From: Albifimbria verrucaria
Taxonomy: Eukaryota; Ascomycota; Sordariomycetes; Hypocreales; Stachybotryaceae
Length of the DNA stretch: 64,000 nucleotides
Direction of reading: 5' to 3'
NCBI GenBank assembly: GCA_020081605.1
Contig: JAHREC010000019.1
Coordinates: forward strand, 558,001 to 622,000
Shown: positions 36,513-49,108 of the stretch, piece by piece
Layout: every line of letters begins with the position of its first letter
How positions within the stretch are numbered: the stretch's first letter is position 1
The notes under the pieces: model-generated
Told to the model about the DNA's origin: nothing
Database searches by the model: none
Seen by the model: the letters and a program-made list of their open reading frames with translations, nothing else
Made by a program: the position numbers and the translations under genes

Positions 36513-37807
36513 ATGTCTGCGCTCGGAATCCTCGTCAATGTCGCCAAGCTTGTTTCGACCGGCATCCAGATTGCCGACATGCTTGGTGGCAAGGAGCCTT
36601 CGAAGAAGTCAACTCTTGTACACATGGTTACCGGGGCTGGCGACGACTCAATGGTTAGTCTAGTAAGCAAAGAGAGTTTCTCCAAAATATTAACTAGTTC
36701 ATAGGGTGGCAATATTCCTCACATCGCTCTGTGGAACGAGGATGGAACGCGCCTTGGGCAGTGGAACGCTGATGGCAAGAAGCAGAACCCAGGCACCAGT
36801 TACACCGTGGCTGTCGAGCACAAGCAAGGCCCTGAAGAAGACGAAGCGGGATACATCATGTTGAGCAACCTCAAGCACGACGCGATCTGTATCGCGGCCA
36901 TTTTCATCACCGATGACCACGTCAGCACCGCCTTTTTCGGTGATTACGGGTATCAGTGCGGTCAGAGCTGGGGCTTGAGCAACGAAGAAATCGGCGCCGA
37001 GCGTCGTGTGCCTAAGTGTGTCTGGCTGGATGGCGACAACAGCAATGGCCTCAATGCTCAGGCTATGAGCTTCCACATCAAGGATATGGTTGCTAATCCC
37101 GATCGAGTGGACCAATACAACTCGGTTCCGGATACCATGTGCCGAAGTACTGCACGTTTCTCTTACTGGGGAGACCTGCTTCCTGACTCAAGAATTCCCT
37201 TCTTCAACCCGAAGTTGGAGTACGAAATCGACTCTGAGAATGGAGGTCTTGGTAGAGACAAGGATCTGTTCCGAGTTCTCGACCTCAGCAAGAACTACGA
37301 CAAAAGTGTTTCCATGTTCTTGGGTGACGATTTTGGCCTCCCAAGCCAGGAAGACTACGACTGGATGGGCGGCTTCTGTGAGGAGAACAACTCTTGGGAA
37401 CCGGCTTCTGCCCTCAGCGTCCTGAATCCAAGAGAGACACACCCGTCAAGACCAACATTAAGACTAGGGCAGAGGTTCCGCCCAAGAAGGAGACCAAGGT
37501 CAAGCGCAGACCTCATCGCCGTGGTATCAGCGATCGTCTCATCATCACGGCCAAGCAGGTGCACAGCGCTAGGGAGCTATGTGAGTCGGAGACCTCCTAT
37601 GGACCTGATACTGTCTCCACAGTCGAGGGTCTGTTCTGCGACATGGAGACCAAGACACTGTACCCAGTTTGTGAGGAAGGAACCAACAACAAGGACATCT
37701 GCTTTGATGTTGAGTCGAAGCACCTGCGTCTTTCCAACGGCGAGAAGGTTAGACAGGGCAGGGCTACAATTCCAAAGGAATACAACACTGTCAGCAACTG
37801 GAAATAA
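36513..37807 (+). CDS. Conserved fungal protein of unknown function
   Basis: ATG 36513 (MSALGILVNVAKLVSTGIQIADMLGG) in context cacc-ATG. A short intron (about 36654-36704, GTTAGT to CATAG) joins GDDSM to GGNIPHIALWNEDG. The middle has a regular, acidic, aromatic-rich fold (AAIFITDDHVSTAFFGDYGYQCGQ, KCVWLDGDN, AMSFHIKDM). A one-base loss in the GGG run near 37396 separates this from a basic segment (PPKKETKVKRRPHRRG) and a Cys-containing C-terminal part (TVEGLFCDMETKTLYPVC, DICFDVESKHLRLS), stop 37807. About 413 residues. No catalytic motif was recognised. The N-terminus is an amphipathic helix rather than a clear signal peptide. The C-terminal Cys residues could mean export, but this is not shown. 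Confidence 0.75.
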
Positions 37808-38222
37808 GCCAATCCTTAAGGTATACAACACGACTAGCGAGCGTAAATAAGTGTTGGCTTTGTGCTTGCGATGGATGAGAATGGGGGCTTGTGGTTATTT
37901 GAGTAACCTTTGTACATGTAATGTTCACTTCATCAAGTTAGATATTGCTCGAATGATTCTACGATAATTTTGACAAAATACTATTTGCCATTCTCAACTC
38001 TTAGTGATCTATATACAATAGAAAAGGAATACAGGAGGGAACTGAAAAAGGAGGTTTAATCTGAAACGCTATCATAGAGTTCGGTACGTTAATTGAAGTA
38101 GCCGTAATGTTCAGTTGATCCATATATTGCTACCATATCTGGACTTTTTCGGCAATCATTCTCAATCTTTGATAAGCAGATATTGGAAGTTGTGACGCCA
38201 AGTTATAGCCATGACGTAAGAC
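37808..38222. other. Convergent intergenic region, no gene
   Basis: About 415 nt of AT-rich 3' flanking sequence between the unknown gene and the methyltransferase tail. Confidence 0.35.
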
Positions 38223-39985
38223 TTAGGGAGGCGATGAGTCGACAGGCTTCCGTCCATAGACAACATATCTAGAAGTCAAAACCGTCAGTACAAGATCAAT
38301 AAGTGAGGTATTAATGAGGATCCTGTGCTCTGTTCCGAATGGAACAAGAGCGAGAACAAGAGTAGTGAAAAAATCCGCAAGGAAACTTACATAGGCCAGT
38401 AAGCGTGTATCTTCTGATCCTTCAAATCCTTCCTTGTGTGTGCACAAAACGCATGTGTTTGCTCAGATGTCCAGCCGAGGCCGCGAGTGAAGTGAGCAAG
38501 CGACAATCCCTCGAGTCCTCCAGCAAGATTGGCATACGTCCAGGCGCCCAAATCTTTGAACTTTTTCTCGCGAGGCCAACTGTTGGTGGGCCACTTCTTT
38601 TGCACTTCAACGATATCTTCAAACCCGGCTTCGGCCAAGTAGTTCTTGTATTCCGTGACAGGGAAGACGGGCCGTCCGAGGTTTTGGCCTGCCTCAATGC
38701 AATAATTGCACCACTTGGAAAGATAGCTGTCGGGGCTGAGGGTGCCATCGTCCGAACGGACCGGAAGAGCCATGTCTTGGAGTTCGAGATAGCCACCGGG
38801 CTCAAGGTTGTCGTAGGCTACCTTAATCATTCCCGGAAGATCTTTGAAACATCCGAGCATCATGCGAGCGAAGATGAAATCGAATTTGTCGGACCAAGTC
38901 CACTCCTTCTCAAGGTCATCCAACTCGAATTTGAGGTTAGGCGGAACGCTGTTGGTGTAACTCCGTGTTAGCAAGAGCCATTACTGCCGCCTAGCTACAC
39001 TAGCCGAGTGCATGCATTTAATTGTATTGGGAGACTTGGAGTGGTAATGACGTACAAAGGCGGTTGTATAGGACTTAGATCAACCCCAATGACCTGCTAA
39101 ATTTAGTATGATGTTCGGGAGAATGACTAGGTGACGAGGAATGCAAGATCGAACCTCAGCTTCTGGGTGTATGTCGGCTGCCAATTGAGTTAGTACTTGG
39201 GTTGGATACATCGATGCAGGCTGAAAGAACAAGGCCTTACCATAATCCATGGCCCATGAACCTGTACCGGTTCCCATGTCTAGAACATGACGGGCTCCTT
39301 TGGCTTTAGGGCAGAGAGCTAGGTCTCCTTCCATAGTTCGAACAAAGAGTTCGTGTTGGAAATCTGGAATATCTCCTCAGTCGAAGTTCGCGAACAGTCA
39401 ATTGACTCTATTACATACCCAGCCGTTCAATTTCTGCCTGTTGTTGTGTGGGCGTCGCATCAGCAAGTATTCCCCAATTGATCCAGAATGCTGTTCCATC
39501 TGCTACTGACCTCATCATTGGGAAGAACGTATTCTAAGCATCTGTAAGCTCATCTATACTTCTAGGATAGGAGAGTGTAAATGATGGAGAAGGCAGGCCT
39601 ACTTCCGCGACTGAGTGCATGGTATCGCCGTCCATTTTCTTCTTGGTACGCGAGGACGCTCGAGGTTATCGATGTGACAGATGGCTCAGGATCCTACCAC
39701 ACAATTATGAGTATTTTGTCTTGATTGTCTGTCATGTCGTGTCGATAGAGTTGGCGCTGCCGTAATAAGGAACGGCGCAAAGGGGTAGTCCCACTTCACC
39801 AAAGGCAGAGTCGGTATCATCGCGATCAGCAACCTGTGAGGGGTAAACTGTTAGAATTTTTAAACGGGGTCCACGGGCTGGCGACTGCAACTGACTATGG
39901 CCTCCTGGATCTGAATAGTATGACTGCCAGCGGGGTGCTCAGTCGCTGAGTCCTCTTGTCGCTGAGACGGTTGCTGGCCCACCAT
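38223..39985 (-). CDS. LaeA-like SAM-dependent methyltransferase
   Basis: A many-exon gene read from splice continuity. ATG 39985 (MVGQQPSQRQEDSATEH), then exons giving SVTSITSSVLAYQEENGRRY, GKYVLPNDE, AEIERLDFQHELF, MEGDLALCPKAKGARHVLDMGTGTGSWAMDYADIHPEAE, VIGVDLSPIQPPFVPPNLKFEL, a long exon with FDFIFARMMLGCF and EPGGYLELQDM, and a last exon ending IYVVYGRKPVDSSPP at 38223. GTGTG motif I, GVDLSPIQP and the YGRKP end are hallmarks of LaeA/UMTA-type fungal methyltransferases. The junction between the first two exons is uncertain (about 39700-39790). Members are either global regulators or pathway enzymes; the cluster setting favours a pathway enzyme (inference). Confidence 0.8.
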
Positions 39986-40335
39986 TGCGGATACACGGGT
40001 GTCTGTGCTAGTTACTGGTGTTGTTACGAAGACAATCTGACCTGGTCTGGGGAGCTGAGCGCGATCAGACTAGAAAAAGAACACGTGTAGACCCTTCCAC
40101 ATGGGTTGGTTCTGGTTTTTTGGTTGTCGGGCCCTTGGCAGCCCAGGATCATGGCACTATGTCGTTTCGGGGTCCTCCCCGCTGTTGATCTATTCCTCCT
40201 ACAGCGAATTGAGCATTTGCTTTTTAATAACTCTCGTTCGTTCTCTCTCGCTTGTGGGACGTTGACAACCCCTGAACCAACCCAACCCCTTAAGTTTGGA
40301 TCGCCAAAAATAACAACACCAAACTGGGCGCCAGA

Positions 40336-42321
40336 ATGAGTACTAAGACTGGGCAAGGCGTGTCGGTCGCGCTATTGCGGGACGCGCTGACAGAGCTCAA
40401 TCGGTTCTCGAGAACAACTGTTGCCCTGGGAGTTGTTGGCCTGACGGTGGTGCTGCTTTTGGCAGACACGCTGCGCGCTTGGTATCGTCTGTCTCACGTA
40501 CCAGGACCATTTTGGGCCGCGTTCTCCAAATATTGGATGGTGAACGCATCGCTCAAAGGTCAACAACCCTATGCCATCCAAGAAGCAAATGAGAAGTATG
40601 GTAAGTTATGCTCCACGCGCAGCTGTCTTCGCATCACAAATTCCTTTACAAGGTAGAAACTCACCACTGGAAACAGGATCACTTGTACGAATTGGACCTA
40701 ATGTGCTGGCAACCGACGATCCCGAGTTGCTACGCCGCATGATGGCCATTCACTCAACATACACAAGAGGGCCATGTAAGCATTGACTGTACCTTTTCTG
40801 TTGAAACAAACAAAGTAATCCCCAAACACAGGGTACAACGCGCTGCGATTCGAACCTGGCAAGGACAACTTGTTTTCGATGCGAGATGATGACGCACACG
40901 CAAAGTTGCGCAAGAAGATGGCGCCAGGTGTAAGTTGTAATCCACTACGTCCTGTATGAGCTTCCAAGTGAGCTCATTACCTTGTCGTATTGCATGCTGC
41001 TTGCCGCTCTCCAATCAATGGACCAGCACTCTGACTTGAATATCTTGATTAACCTCTATGTAGTATTCAGGCAAAGAGAATGAGTCAATGGAACGCACCA
41101 TCGACATGCATATTGCCAAGCTGGTCAATCTGCTAGAAAATAAGTATCTTTCGACAAGTCAACACTATCGCCCAGTCGATTTCGCTCAAAAGATCCAATT
41201 TTTCACGTTGGATGTCATTAGCGACTTGGCATTTGGACAACCTTTTGGATATATTGAGCAAGATGACGACGTCTTCGACTTTATCAAAATCACCAAATCT
41301 TTCTTTCCTATCACGCTTGTCATGGCCAACATACCGGCAGTGGTAAGTTTGTTGCACTCACGGCTCTTCCGAGGCCTGCTGCCAAAAGAAAGTGACAAGA
41401 TTGGTTTCGGTGCATTCATCGGGTAAGTCTCACAGAAACTTTACGTTATGAATGAGTTGCTAAAAATTTCGTCAAAAGAGTAGCAAATAAAAAGGTGGCA
41501 GAGCGATTTGAACCCGACGCGGTCTCACAACCTGATATGCTTGGGTCTTTTATCCGCCATGGGCTCACCAAGGAAGAAGCCTCTCGTGAGTCGCTACTCA
41601 ATGTAGTTGCTGGTAGCGATACCACAGCAACTACGATACGCCTCATGATGCTCAGCCTTCTCAGCAATCCAGTAGCCTACAGGAAGCTACAAGCAGAAAT
41701 TGATGAAGGCATCAAGTCTGGAAAGATCTCTTCGCCCATTACCGACACCGAAGCACGCCAGCTTCCCTATCTCCAAGCCGCTATCAAAGAGGGACTTCGT
41801 ATCAAGGCACCTGCCGCCGGATTGCTCCTGAAAACTGTGCCCCTGAAGGTGATCTTATCAATGGCATGTTTATCCCGGGAGGAACCCATATCGGTACTTC
41901 CCTTTCGGTGTTTATCATTCCAAAAGATCTTTGGCGAGGACGCAAACCTCTTCCTACCCGAGCGCTGGCTCGAGGCAGATGCGGAACAAGTTGCAACAAT
42001 GTCTGGTGTTGTTGACCTCGTATTCTCCAGCGGAAAATACCAGTGCCTTGGAAAACCGGTGGCCTTCATGGAACTGAACAAGACTTTCGTGGAGGTAAGC
42101 AGTCCATAACCCTTCTGATAACATAATGTTCGAGTGAAGACTAACGTGATCTCACCAGCTCATGAGGCGATTTGAGTTCGCCATGGTACGCCCAGAGAAT
42201 CCTTTGCAAATCGCTAATGCGGTAAGTCGTTCTTAGCCTAAGATGTTCGATTTCCGACTGACATTCGCCACAGGGTATCTGGATTATTGAGGATTTCCCC
42301 GTGCGCATCACACGACGTTAG
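40336..42321 (+). CDS. Cytochrome P450 monooxygenase (second), pisatin-demethylase-like
   Basis: ATG 40336; N-terminal anchor TTVALGVVGLTVVLLLADTL, hinge LSHVPGPFWAAFS, then SLVRIGPNVLATDDPELLRRM, I-helix VVAGSDTTATTIR, K-helix AIKEGLRIKAP, PERWLEAD and heme loop VFSSGKYQCLGKPVAFMELNK. Six introns with good GT-AG ends separate the exons; the last exon encodes GIWIIEDFPVRITRR, stop at 42321. Three one-base losses (CCCC at 41840-41843, CCC at 41900-41902, AAAA at 41922-41925) cancel in frame, so a naive translation between them is wrong; corrected it reads PEGDLINGMFIPGG and GVYHSKKIFGED. The family includes pisatin demethylase and benzoate hydroxylase types. It neighbours AtuA and methyltransferase genes. 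Confidence 0.85.
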
Positions 42322-42709
42322 GTGATGGTTTAGAAGCAACAAAGTGGTATTGGAAACTTGTTGATCTTCTGATGACGCCCATTTGGCACCCTCGTAACAA
42401 TATCTGTAACCCTTACAAACTCCTTGATGCTTAACTTCTGCATTGCGTCTCGAAGAAATAATTGTCTTTGTAAAACATCAATGCAGCTTCTTTATCTCAA
42501 AGGAGCACGTGTAAACCAAGTTCTGGCGCGACGACGTATATTTCGGAAGTTAGATAGCATTGCAGGCATCAAAGTATAAGGTATGATACAGTTAGTAGAA
42601 GGTGGACAGTCTAATGTCAAACCAGTATATTTGTAGTACCAGGCATGAGGGTCAAAAAGCCCACGTTCGGAGATTCGACGGAGCCCTTTCTGTAAATTTA
42701 CACAATATC

Positions 42710-44778
42710 TAAAGCTTCGACCCGAGTTGCAATAGATTTGTAGGAATGGGAACATGAACTGCCCGAATGTACTCTGCGAATCCTTTTCCCAAGCTATCCA
42801 ACAATTTAGAGCTGCTGACTCCCTACCAAGGGGTCCATAAATAACGAAGTGTACAGCGAATATTTTTGGCAGCTCAACTCTCTCAATAAAATATGAATCT
42901 TTCCAATCTTTCCCCATAAGCTCCTGTAGCTTTGCTCGGGTCATGAATGATCGAAACCAGTCCCACTGACTTCTCGTCTGCACAAACAGACCAATGTTGA
43001 CATTACCACCCTTATCACCAGAGCGACCTAAAGCGATGTCTCCGAGTGGTTGCATTATCGTGGCCCTGAAACTCGAAATTTCCACTGGGTTAGTTGTTTC
43101 ATAATTCGCTCGAGCAGACAGAGATTGTGTCTGTTTTGGGGCCCATGGCAATGCGACGTTGACCCTGAGGGTCGAGAATAGTTACGGCTTCCTGGATTAT
43201 CGATTGGGGATAAGCGCTGGAAAGTAACCTAGAAATGGTTTTGGAACAGATGATCGAAAATCCAAGGAAGAATGCATGCCTATAGATATAATTTTAGTTT
43301 TGGGAGAGTCAAAGCAAAGAGACTTACTTACCAGCAAAATGGGCCATGAAGTTGAAACCGAAGGCGCCTGGAACTGTTTTAACAATAGCTTCCTGCTTTG
43401 CTTGGGCAAAAATTCGCATATAGGTGGTCGAAGCCAGTTGTGAATCTGGGTTATTCATTGGAACACCGACTCGTTGGAAATCTAGCACATCCAGTTTCTC
43501 AAGGACGCCCCATCTTTTAAGCGTGTCCCGAATCTGAGCCTCTTGAATAGCCCATTTGTGGTCTGTCGCATAGCCGCAAGCGTTGATAAGAATCTCAGAC
43601 TGGTAACCTCCTCTATAAAATACTGCTAGTTTGGTCGTTGGTGGAGGCGGGAGTCCTCGAACCCCAGATACGTGGACCCTGTTCTTTGATATCTCATGAA
43701 TTTCGATCTCAGAGATGTCAGCTGCAACATCGCTGTTGAGATATAGATTGCCCTGCAATTCGTAAAGAAGCTGGCACTTGACTGTGTCGGGTGTAACAAA
43801 GCCTTTGAGAGACTCGTGTTTCGTCACAACACATTCACCATGCCTATCAATCTCAATGACAGGAAGGCCAATGCCCACAAAGTCCTGAACATCCCTCTTG
43901 TAGGCCCCAGAAAAGTTTGCTCCAGTGACGTATGTTGAGCATTCCACCAGATGACCGCCGATAAGTGCACCGGCCAAAGGCTTATAATCAGTATCCTGCC
44001 AGCCATGCCACCATGCTGCAGCTGCGATAACAGGTGATGCATCAGAAACACGGCCACAGATGATGATGTCGGCTCCTTCGTCGAGGCCCTTTTTAATGGC
44101 CCTGTACCCCAGGTAGGCGTTTGCCGCGACAATGGGCATGTTGTCAGGATCCTCCATGAAAGCAAAAGCGTCCTTGGATAGCTTGACATTGGCGTTGTCT
44201 TGGTCTAGATGGGTCACTGGTTCTGACGCTGCGTTACCTAGAATATTATGGACCTTATGCATAAGATTATCGCCCTCTACAAAGGCCACACGCAATTTGT
44301 AGCCTTTTGTTGCCACCTAGGACAACTGGATGAGCCTTGGGTGGTAGTGCCAGTTGGATCCAATTTACTTACCAGGTCCCGCGTTTTCTCGGCTAGGCCT
44401 TGCGGGTTCAGTCCGCCGCCATTTATGATGACTTTGATGCCCTTCTCGTTTATTAGGTCCATGGATCGCTGGAGGCCATCCCAAGCGCTCGGCATCCACC
44501 CTGGGTTATCTGGTTGAATGGCGCTATCGGCCATGTTGCCTTCTACAGAGACGATTTCAGTTGGTGACACTGTTGTGTATGGCATTTTGCTTACCTGCGA
44601 GATAATCGCCAGTGATGAAATCAACGGGGCCATACCTGGCCTGATTAAACATGTGCTCACCTGGATCGACTTCTCAAATGATTAGTGTGAATTCCGTATT
44701 TCGAGTAAGTCGACATGACTTACCTGCTGCACCTGAACAGTTCGCGATTCGAACAAAGGCTCGCCTGTTTGGAGACAT
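42710..44778 (-). CDS. AtuA-family protein (acyclic terpene utilisation, DUF1446)
   Basis: ATG 44778 (MSPNRRAFVRIANCSGAAG), small exons giving EHMFNQARYGPVDFITGDYLA and NMADSAIQPDNPGWMPSAWDG, then a long exon with INGGGLNPQGLAEKTRDL, KLRVAFVEGDNLM, ADIIICGRVSDASPVIAAAAW and GLPVIEIDR. After a further intron (HFAG to MHSSLDFR) comes the small C-terminal AtuA-like domain with the LGRSGDKGGNVNIG signature. Frame breaks are seen near 43200 (CCCC run), 43160 and 42825; the corrected end is LLQLGSKL with stop at 42710. In Pseudomonas, AtuA belongs to citronellol/geraniol catabolism, though its exact reaction is unsettled. The fungal role is inferred only. About 640 residues, normal for fungal members. 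Confidence 0.8.
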
Positions 44779-45472
44779 CTTGCTGTTGTTTGAATAATGA
44801 GAAATTACAATGTAATCATCAACTCTTCTTGGTTCAGGATGTATTCATGAGGGGTTGTCGAGGTTTATGCCGAGGCACATTTGGCACTAGGAAGAATAAG
44901 ATCGGCATGTTGGGGTACATGGACATACTCCAACCAAAACTGGGAAAACATCCTTGCAACTTTGCCTTCAGAGCAGAATGCCTGCAACGAAGGTATGATC
45001 TTTCATTTGTTTCACAAAAGACCTAAAAGTGTCTAAATTTACAACAGGTTCTGAGGTGTACGCTAAAGCTATTGCCACGAAGCCTTCTGAAAGAGCGCTT
45101 GAACATACCTTGCATAGCGCAAGGGATGGTCACGTTAGACCGTTAAGATGCTTCAATCCTTGACAAGAAGTCAAATCTGAGAGCGGTGATGTTTACTTGG
45201 GTGAATCAATGTGCAGTCGACATCCTAATACAGTCCAGATTATGCAGTGGGAGATGATATTATACATGCCGAGCAGGACATACCAATCTTTGGCTGTCAT
45301 TTTCTTTGTGTGAATAATGTTATCACTTGGGCATTGCTCGCTCATCCATTAAAAGATTTCATGAACTATCTACCTCGGATCATATCAAGCTATGATTAAG
45401 CTAGCATAATATAGGAGCTTTCGGTCGGCGGTTGATAGTCGCGAGCAAAAGCGTGTACTATACTTCTACACC
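44779..45472. other. Intergenic region, no gene seen
   Basis: About 690 nt between the AtuA gene and the SDR tail. Short frames only. Confidence 0.35.
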
Positions 45473-46517
45473 TTAAGTGTTCCTCCGAGGAAGCCCATCA
45501 AGCCTGATGGTTCCGAAGTCGCTTGTTAAGTATTCCGCCTCTCGTGCTTTCAGCTCATCAACATCCCAATTCGCACAAATATATTTTCCGTCTAGGAAAT
45601 GGGCTTCTGGGCTCACAAGCCAGACGCAAAAGTGCGCAGGAGATCAACTATATGTTGTATTAGATAATAGCACGATACCGAGGTTTGAAAGCCGTCTCAG
45701 AAACGACTCACCGTCATCAACTCCGGTAAGTCCAATTTTCTTTGCCATATCAGTTTCAATCTGACCCGGCTGGATGCTTACAACCCGTATATCTGGATTC
45801 TCGAGGCTGAAAAACTCCCAAATCTTACTCGCTGCCAGCTTGCTCGCCGTGTAACCGGCGGCACCCGGCCACGGCGGCAGGACAGCAACTATTGAGGAGG
45901 TATCAACAACAACGGCCGATGACTTGTTGGCAGTGCGGCTAAAAGCCTGTGCTACGTGTATGCAACCTTTGACATGGGTCTCAAAGGCCATCCACGTATC
46001 ATCAACATCCAGTTCGCTGACAGGGGCGTTCCCAGATGTTACATAGCCAGCATTGCTCAAGAAGATATCGATTGAGCCAAAACTTTTAGCAACGGATGAA
46101 AACGCTTCGTCAACTTGGGCCTTGTCTCTGACATCCACTTGGCATGAAAGAATTTGAAGAGCTGGAAACTCCACCTTCAATGCTTGTGCCGTATCTCTCA
46201 AAGGCTGCTGGCGGCGTCCCATTATGGCTATCTTTGTCGAGCCCGCTGTGGCAAATGCGTGTGCCATTCTTGCTCCGATTCCTGTCCCCTATGATACAAT
46301 TAGTCTCAATATTAACACTGGTTCATGATACATCTCTATCAACAGAACTAATGGATTCGAAGAAACCATAAGTCAAGCCTGTGGTATTAAGGGATCACTT
46401 ACACCCCTGTGATGACAACAGTTTTTCCTTGGGCAGTAAGCTCATTTCTCTTCGGCGAGATTGCCGCGTAGCTACGTGTGTGCCAAGTCTTCGTGAGAGA
46501 AGGAAATGGAGGTGCCA
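45473..46517 (-). CDS. Short-chain dehydrogenase/reductase (SDR)
   Basis: ATG 46517 ([21 protein letters not shown]). The cofactor site is split by an intron: KTVVITGG joins [13 protein letters not shown], giving TGxxxGx[10 protein letters not shown] (NAG motif), [10 protein letters not shown] and the catalytic [11 protein letters not shown] (YxxxK) follow, then [12 protein letters not shown] second intron starts after LTGVDD (GTGAGT), and the last exon, after repair of one missing C near 45642, reads [20 protein letters not shown] to the stop at 45473. Cytosolic NAD(P)H oxidoreductase of about 285 residues. Its position beside AtuA, P450 and methyltransferase genes suggests alcohol or ketone interconversion in that pathway (inference). 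Confidence 0.85.
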
Positions 46518-49108
46518 TCTTGAGTGCTTGTTTATCTCGGTTGGGGCCTTCACAATAGGATGTTCAGTTTGGCATCACAAATTCAATGTGTTATGAATAG
46601 TTGGAGCGATTAAACCAAAGAAAGAAATGAAAAGAAAAATCGAAGAATGCAGTCGTTTTATATGTGAACATTTGTGTTGAGTCTGCTAGAGAAGATGAAT
46701 TTAATGTGGGTCTGCATCATCACGACACGGAACTCCGTTGCTCTTGGGTCATCATGGAATTCTATTGGACAAACATATGTTTTCACCAATGAGCATATCA
46801 CCAAATATCTTACGTTATGGGGCAGTGTATTCCATTCTTGCACTCTGCTCTCTTCCCAGTCTTTTAGTGATTTGTACCGGAACAACACTGCCACCACCAA
46901 AAATCACAAGTGAAATCGGCAGAATGCCAACTTTGAAGAGGAAAACATATCTCTAAGTGCTGAATCAATGAAGAACGGGTCAGGTTCTTCAGTGAAACTC
47001 CAATTAAGACATCTGGCGACAAGGTACTGCGTATTATACAAACGTCTGGGAAGAGACCAATCACGGTAGATGGTGATTTGGTAGGTAGGCTGACAGCAGC
47101 GACGGTAAGCTTTGTTGGAATTTGTCATTCCGATATTCCATTGCTGAGAGCGAGTACCAAACCCATAGCATTAGAAGTATGATGAACAATGTGTGGGATC
47201 CTAATTAGCGATGCGAGGGCCAGAGCTGCCTCAAATGAGACATTGAGTTAAACCGTTTTTCTGTACTTATATAACGTATCAATCAAGTGTGATTAAATCT
47301 TGAATACAACGGCTGCGATATTAGACTGAAGTAAACACGCACAAATTTAACATTCTGAACTATCCCCAAGCCCCAACATTGAATGTCCGAGATGATCAAT
47401 ATTGTTGCCCAATATAAAAGTCATTGAGCAGCATATTCTCATTATATTCATCATATAAGGTTTCTCTCTGTTAATGAGACAGAAAAGTGATACCGGGGTT
47501 GGTACCAATATTGATATAAGACGCACGTGTCGTTTGAAAGCCTGCTGCATGCATGGCAGCCCAAAGTTGCCACTATCACGGGTCTCATGGCCTTGGATTT
47601 GAAACAAAAATTTCTTGTTTTCATACGTAATACATACCGTTAAGTGGCGGAAGGAAGAGTGCAGGAAAGAATGGACGAAAAAGAAGAAAAACTCCAGAAT
47701 AGTATTGGAACTTTGACGCAAGAGTCTTCGTTTTCATCCTGGGAAGTACTACTGTATCCTGAGGTCTCTTCGTGATGCATCAGATCTTCCACCCTTTTGC
47801 CATACTTTTTGCAAGCCAACGACTTCACAAGCGAGGCCGCTAGGACATTAGTACAGAGCCTCGCTTTCCGGGCAGGCTGGCCAGAAAACTCCAAACTCAC
47901 CGTTAGAGCCGCAGGATATGATCTCAAACTGACACAAGTTCTACCTGTTTTAGGTGTTAGGGTTACAGATCTACGGTCAGCTGAATAAGGACTGTGCATT
48001 GATCATCAGCACTACCGGAGCAAAGTAACCAACCCGCCTGGTCTACGCCAACCACGTTAGACGCCGTGGTGGAACGCTGCCTTTCAATATCTTGGTTTCA
48101 CTGCTTCCAGGAGGGTGTTGGGTATGTTGGAAATAGTTTATTTCCTGGCCTCCACACAGAAATAGCGTATGAACATCATTTGAGATGTTGGGCGAGTTGT
48201 GGTGATAAACATGTTTTTAAGCCTCCCCTACGTCAAGGCCACCTCGTACTGCCCAAATAATTACAAAACCCAGGGTCTCGGGCCGTAAAATTCATCACCG
48301 AAATGTCATAGAATACCCCTGACGTTACTAGTCTGGGTAAGTGAGCCGCATGAATGCCGGTGTTGCCGGCAGTTCCACCGGTAGATGATGTGATAGGCTA
48401 CGAGCCATTTCATTTTCAATTCTTATAGAGCGAATTACTAGCGATCATCGGCTTAATTGATATCCAGAGAGTAGCCTCCATTCTATTGAACTTAGTCTCG
48501 TGACAAGGGTGTACGGAGATTCCCGACTGTTGGCGCGATGATCTTTGGAAGTAGCGCAGATGCGGCCAGCCTGCGAACATTTTGGAAATCAAGTTAGTAA
48601 TTCTGGAAAGGAGAAGCTTAAGCGAGCCAAGAAGATCGCTAGATATGCTGTCATTAATTCATTTAGGGAATGGTCGAGCTGCTTGAGTGCCTCGTTCACT
48701 CCCGTATTTTACGTTTGATGTGTTCTAGCGACTGAGCATAGTGCCACGACAGCCACTAAGACGAACATGACAACTAGGATAAGAGAACATGATGTTTTGC
48801 CCTAGTCGAGGCTAGCTTAACACTAAGAACAGCGCAGCCAAGCGTGTGATTCCATTATATCCTTCTTTTTCCTTTTTTTCTTTTTTTGGCTATTTCCCAC
48901 CCCTCCGAAAACGAGGCTACGGACCGGAGTTAGAATGCAACACACCAAGTCACATTTTCTGGAACGCATAGCGTCATCCTTTCACCACACCAGAGTTATA
49001 GGAGGGTGACAACAATCGCCCGGGTTCTCACGATTCCTTACTGCCATTCAACGTGGTTGAGATAGGGGTCCATCCAAATTGACTTCACCACGTCTCGTCT
49101 TACCAACC
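46518..49108. other. Gene-poor region of about 2.6 kb
   Basis: Separates the AtuA/SDR block from the isocyanide synthase block. No domain-bearing frame was found. A T-rich tract (tttttctttttttgg) lies near 48880, about 220 nt before the first isocyanide synthase, and may be promoter-related. Confidence 0.35.
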
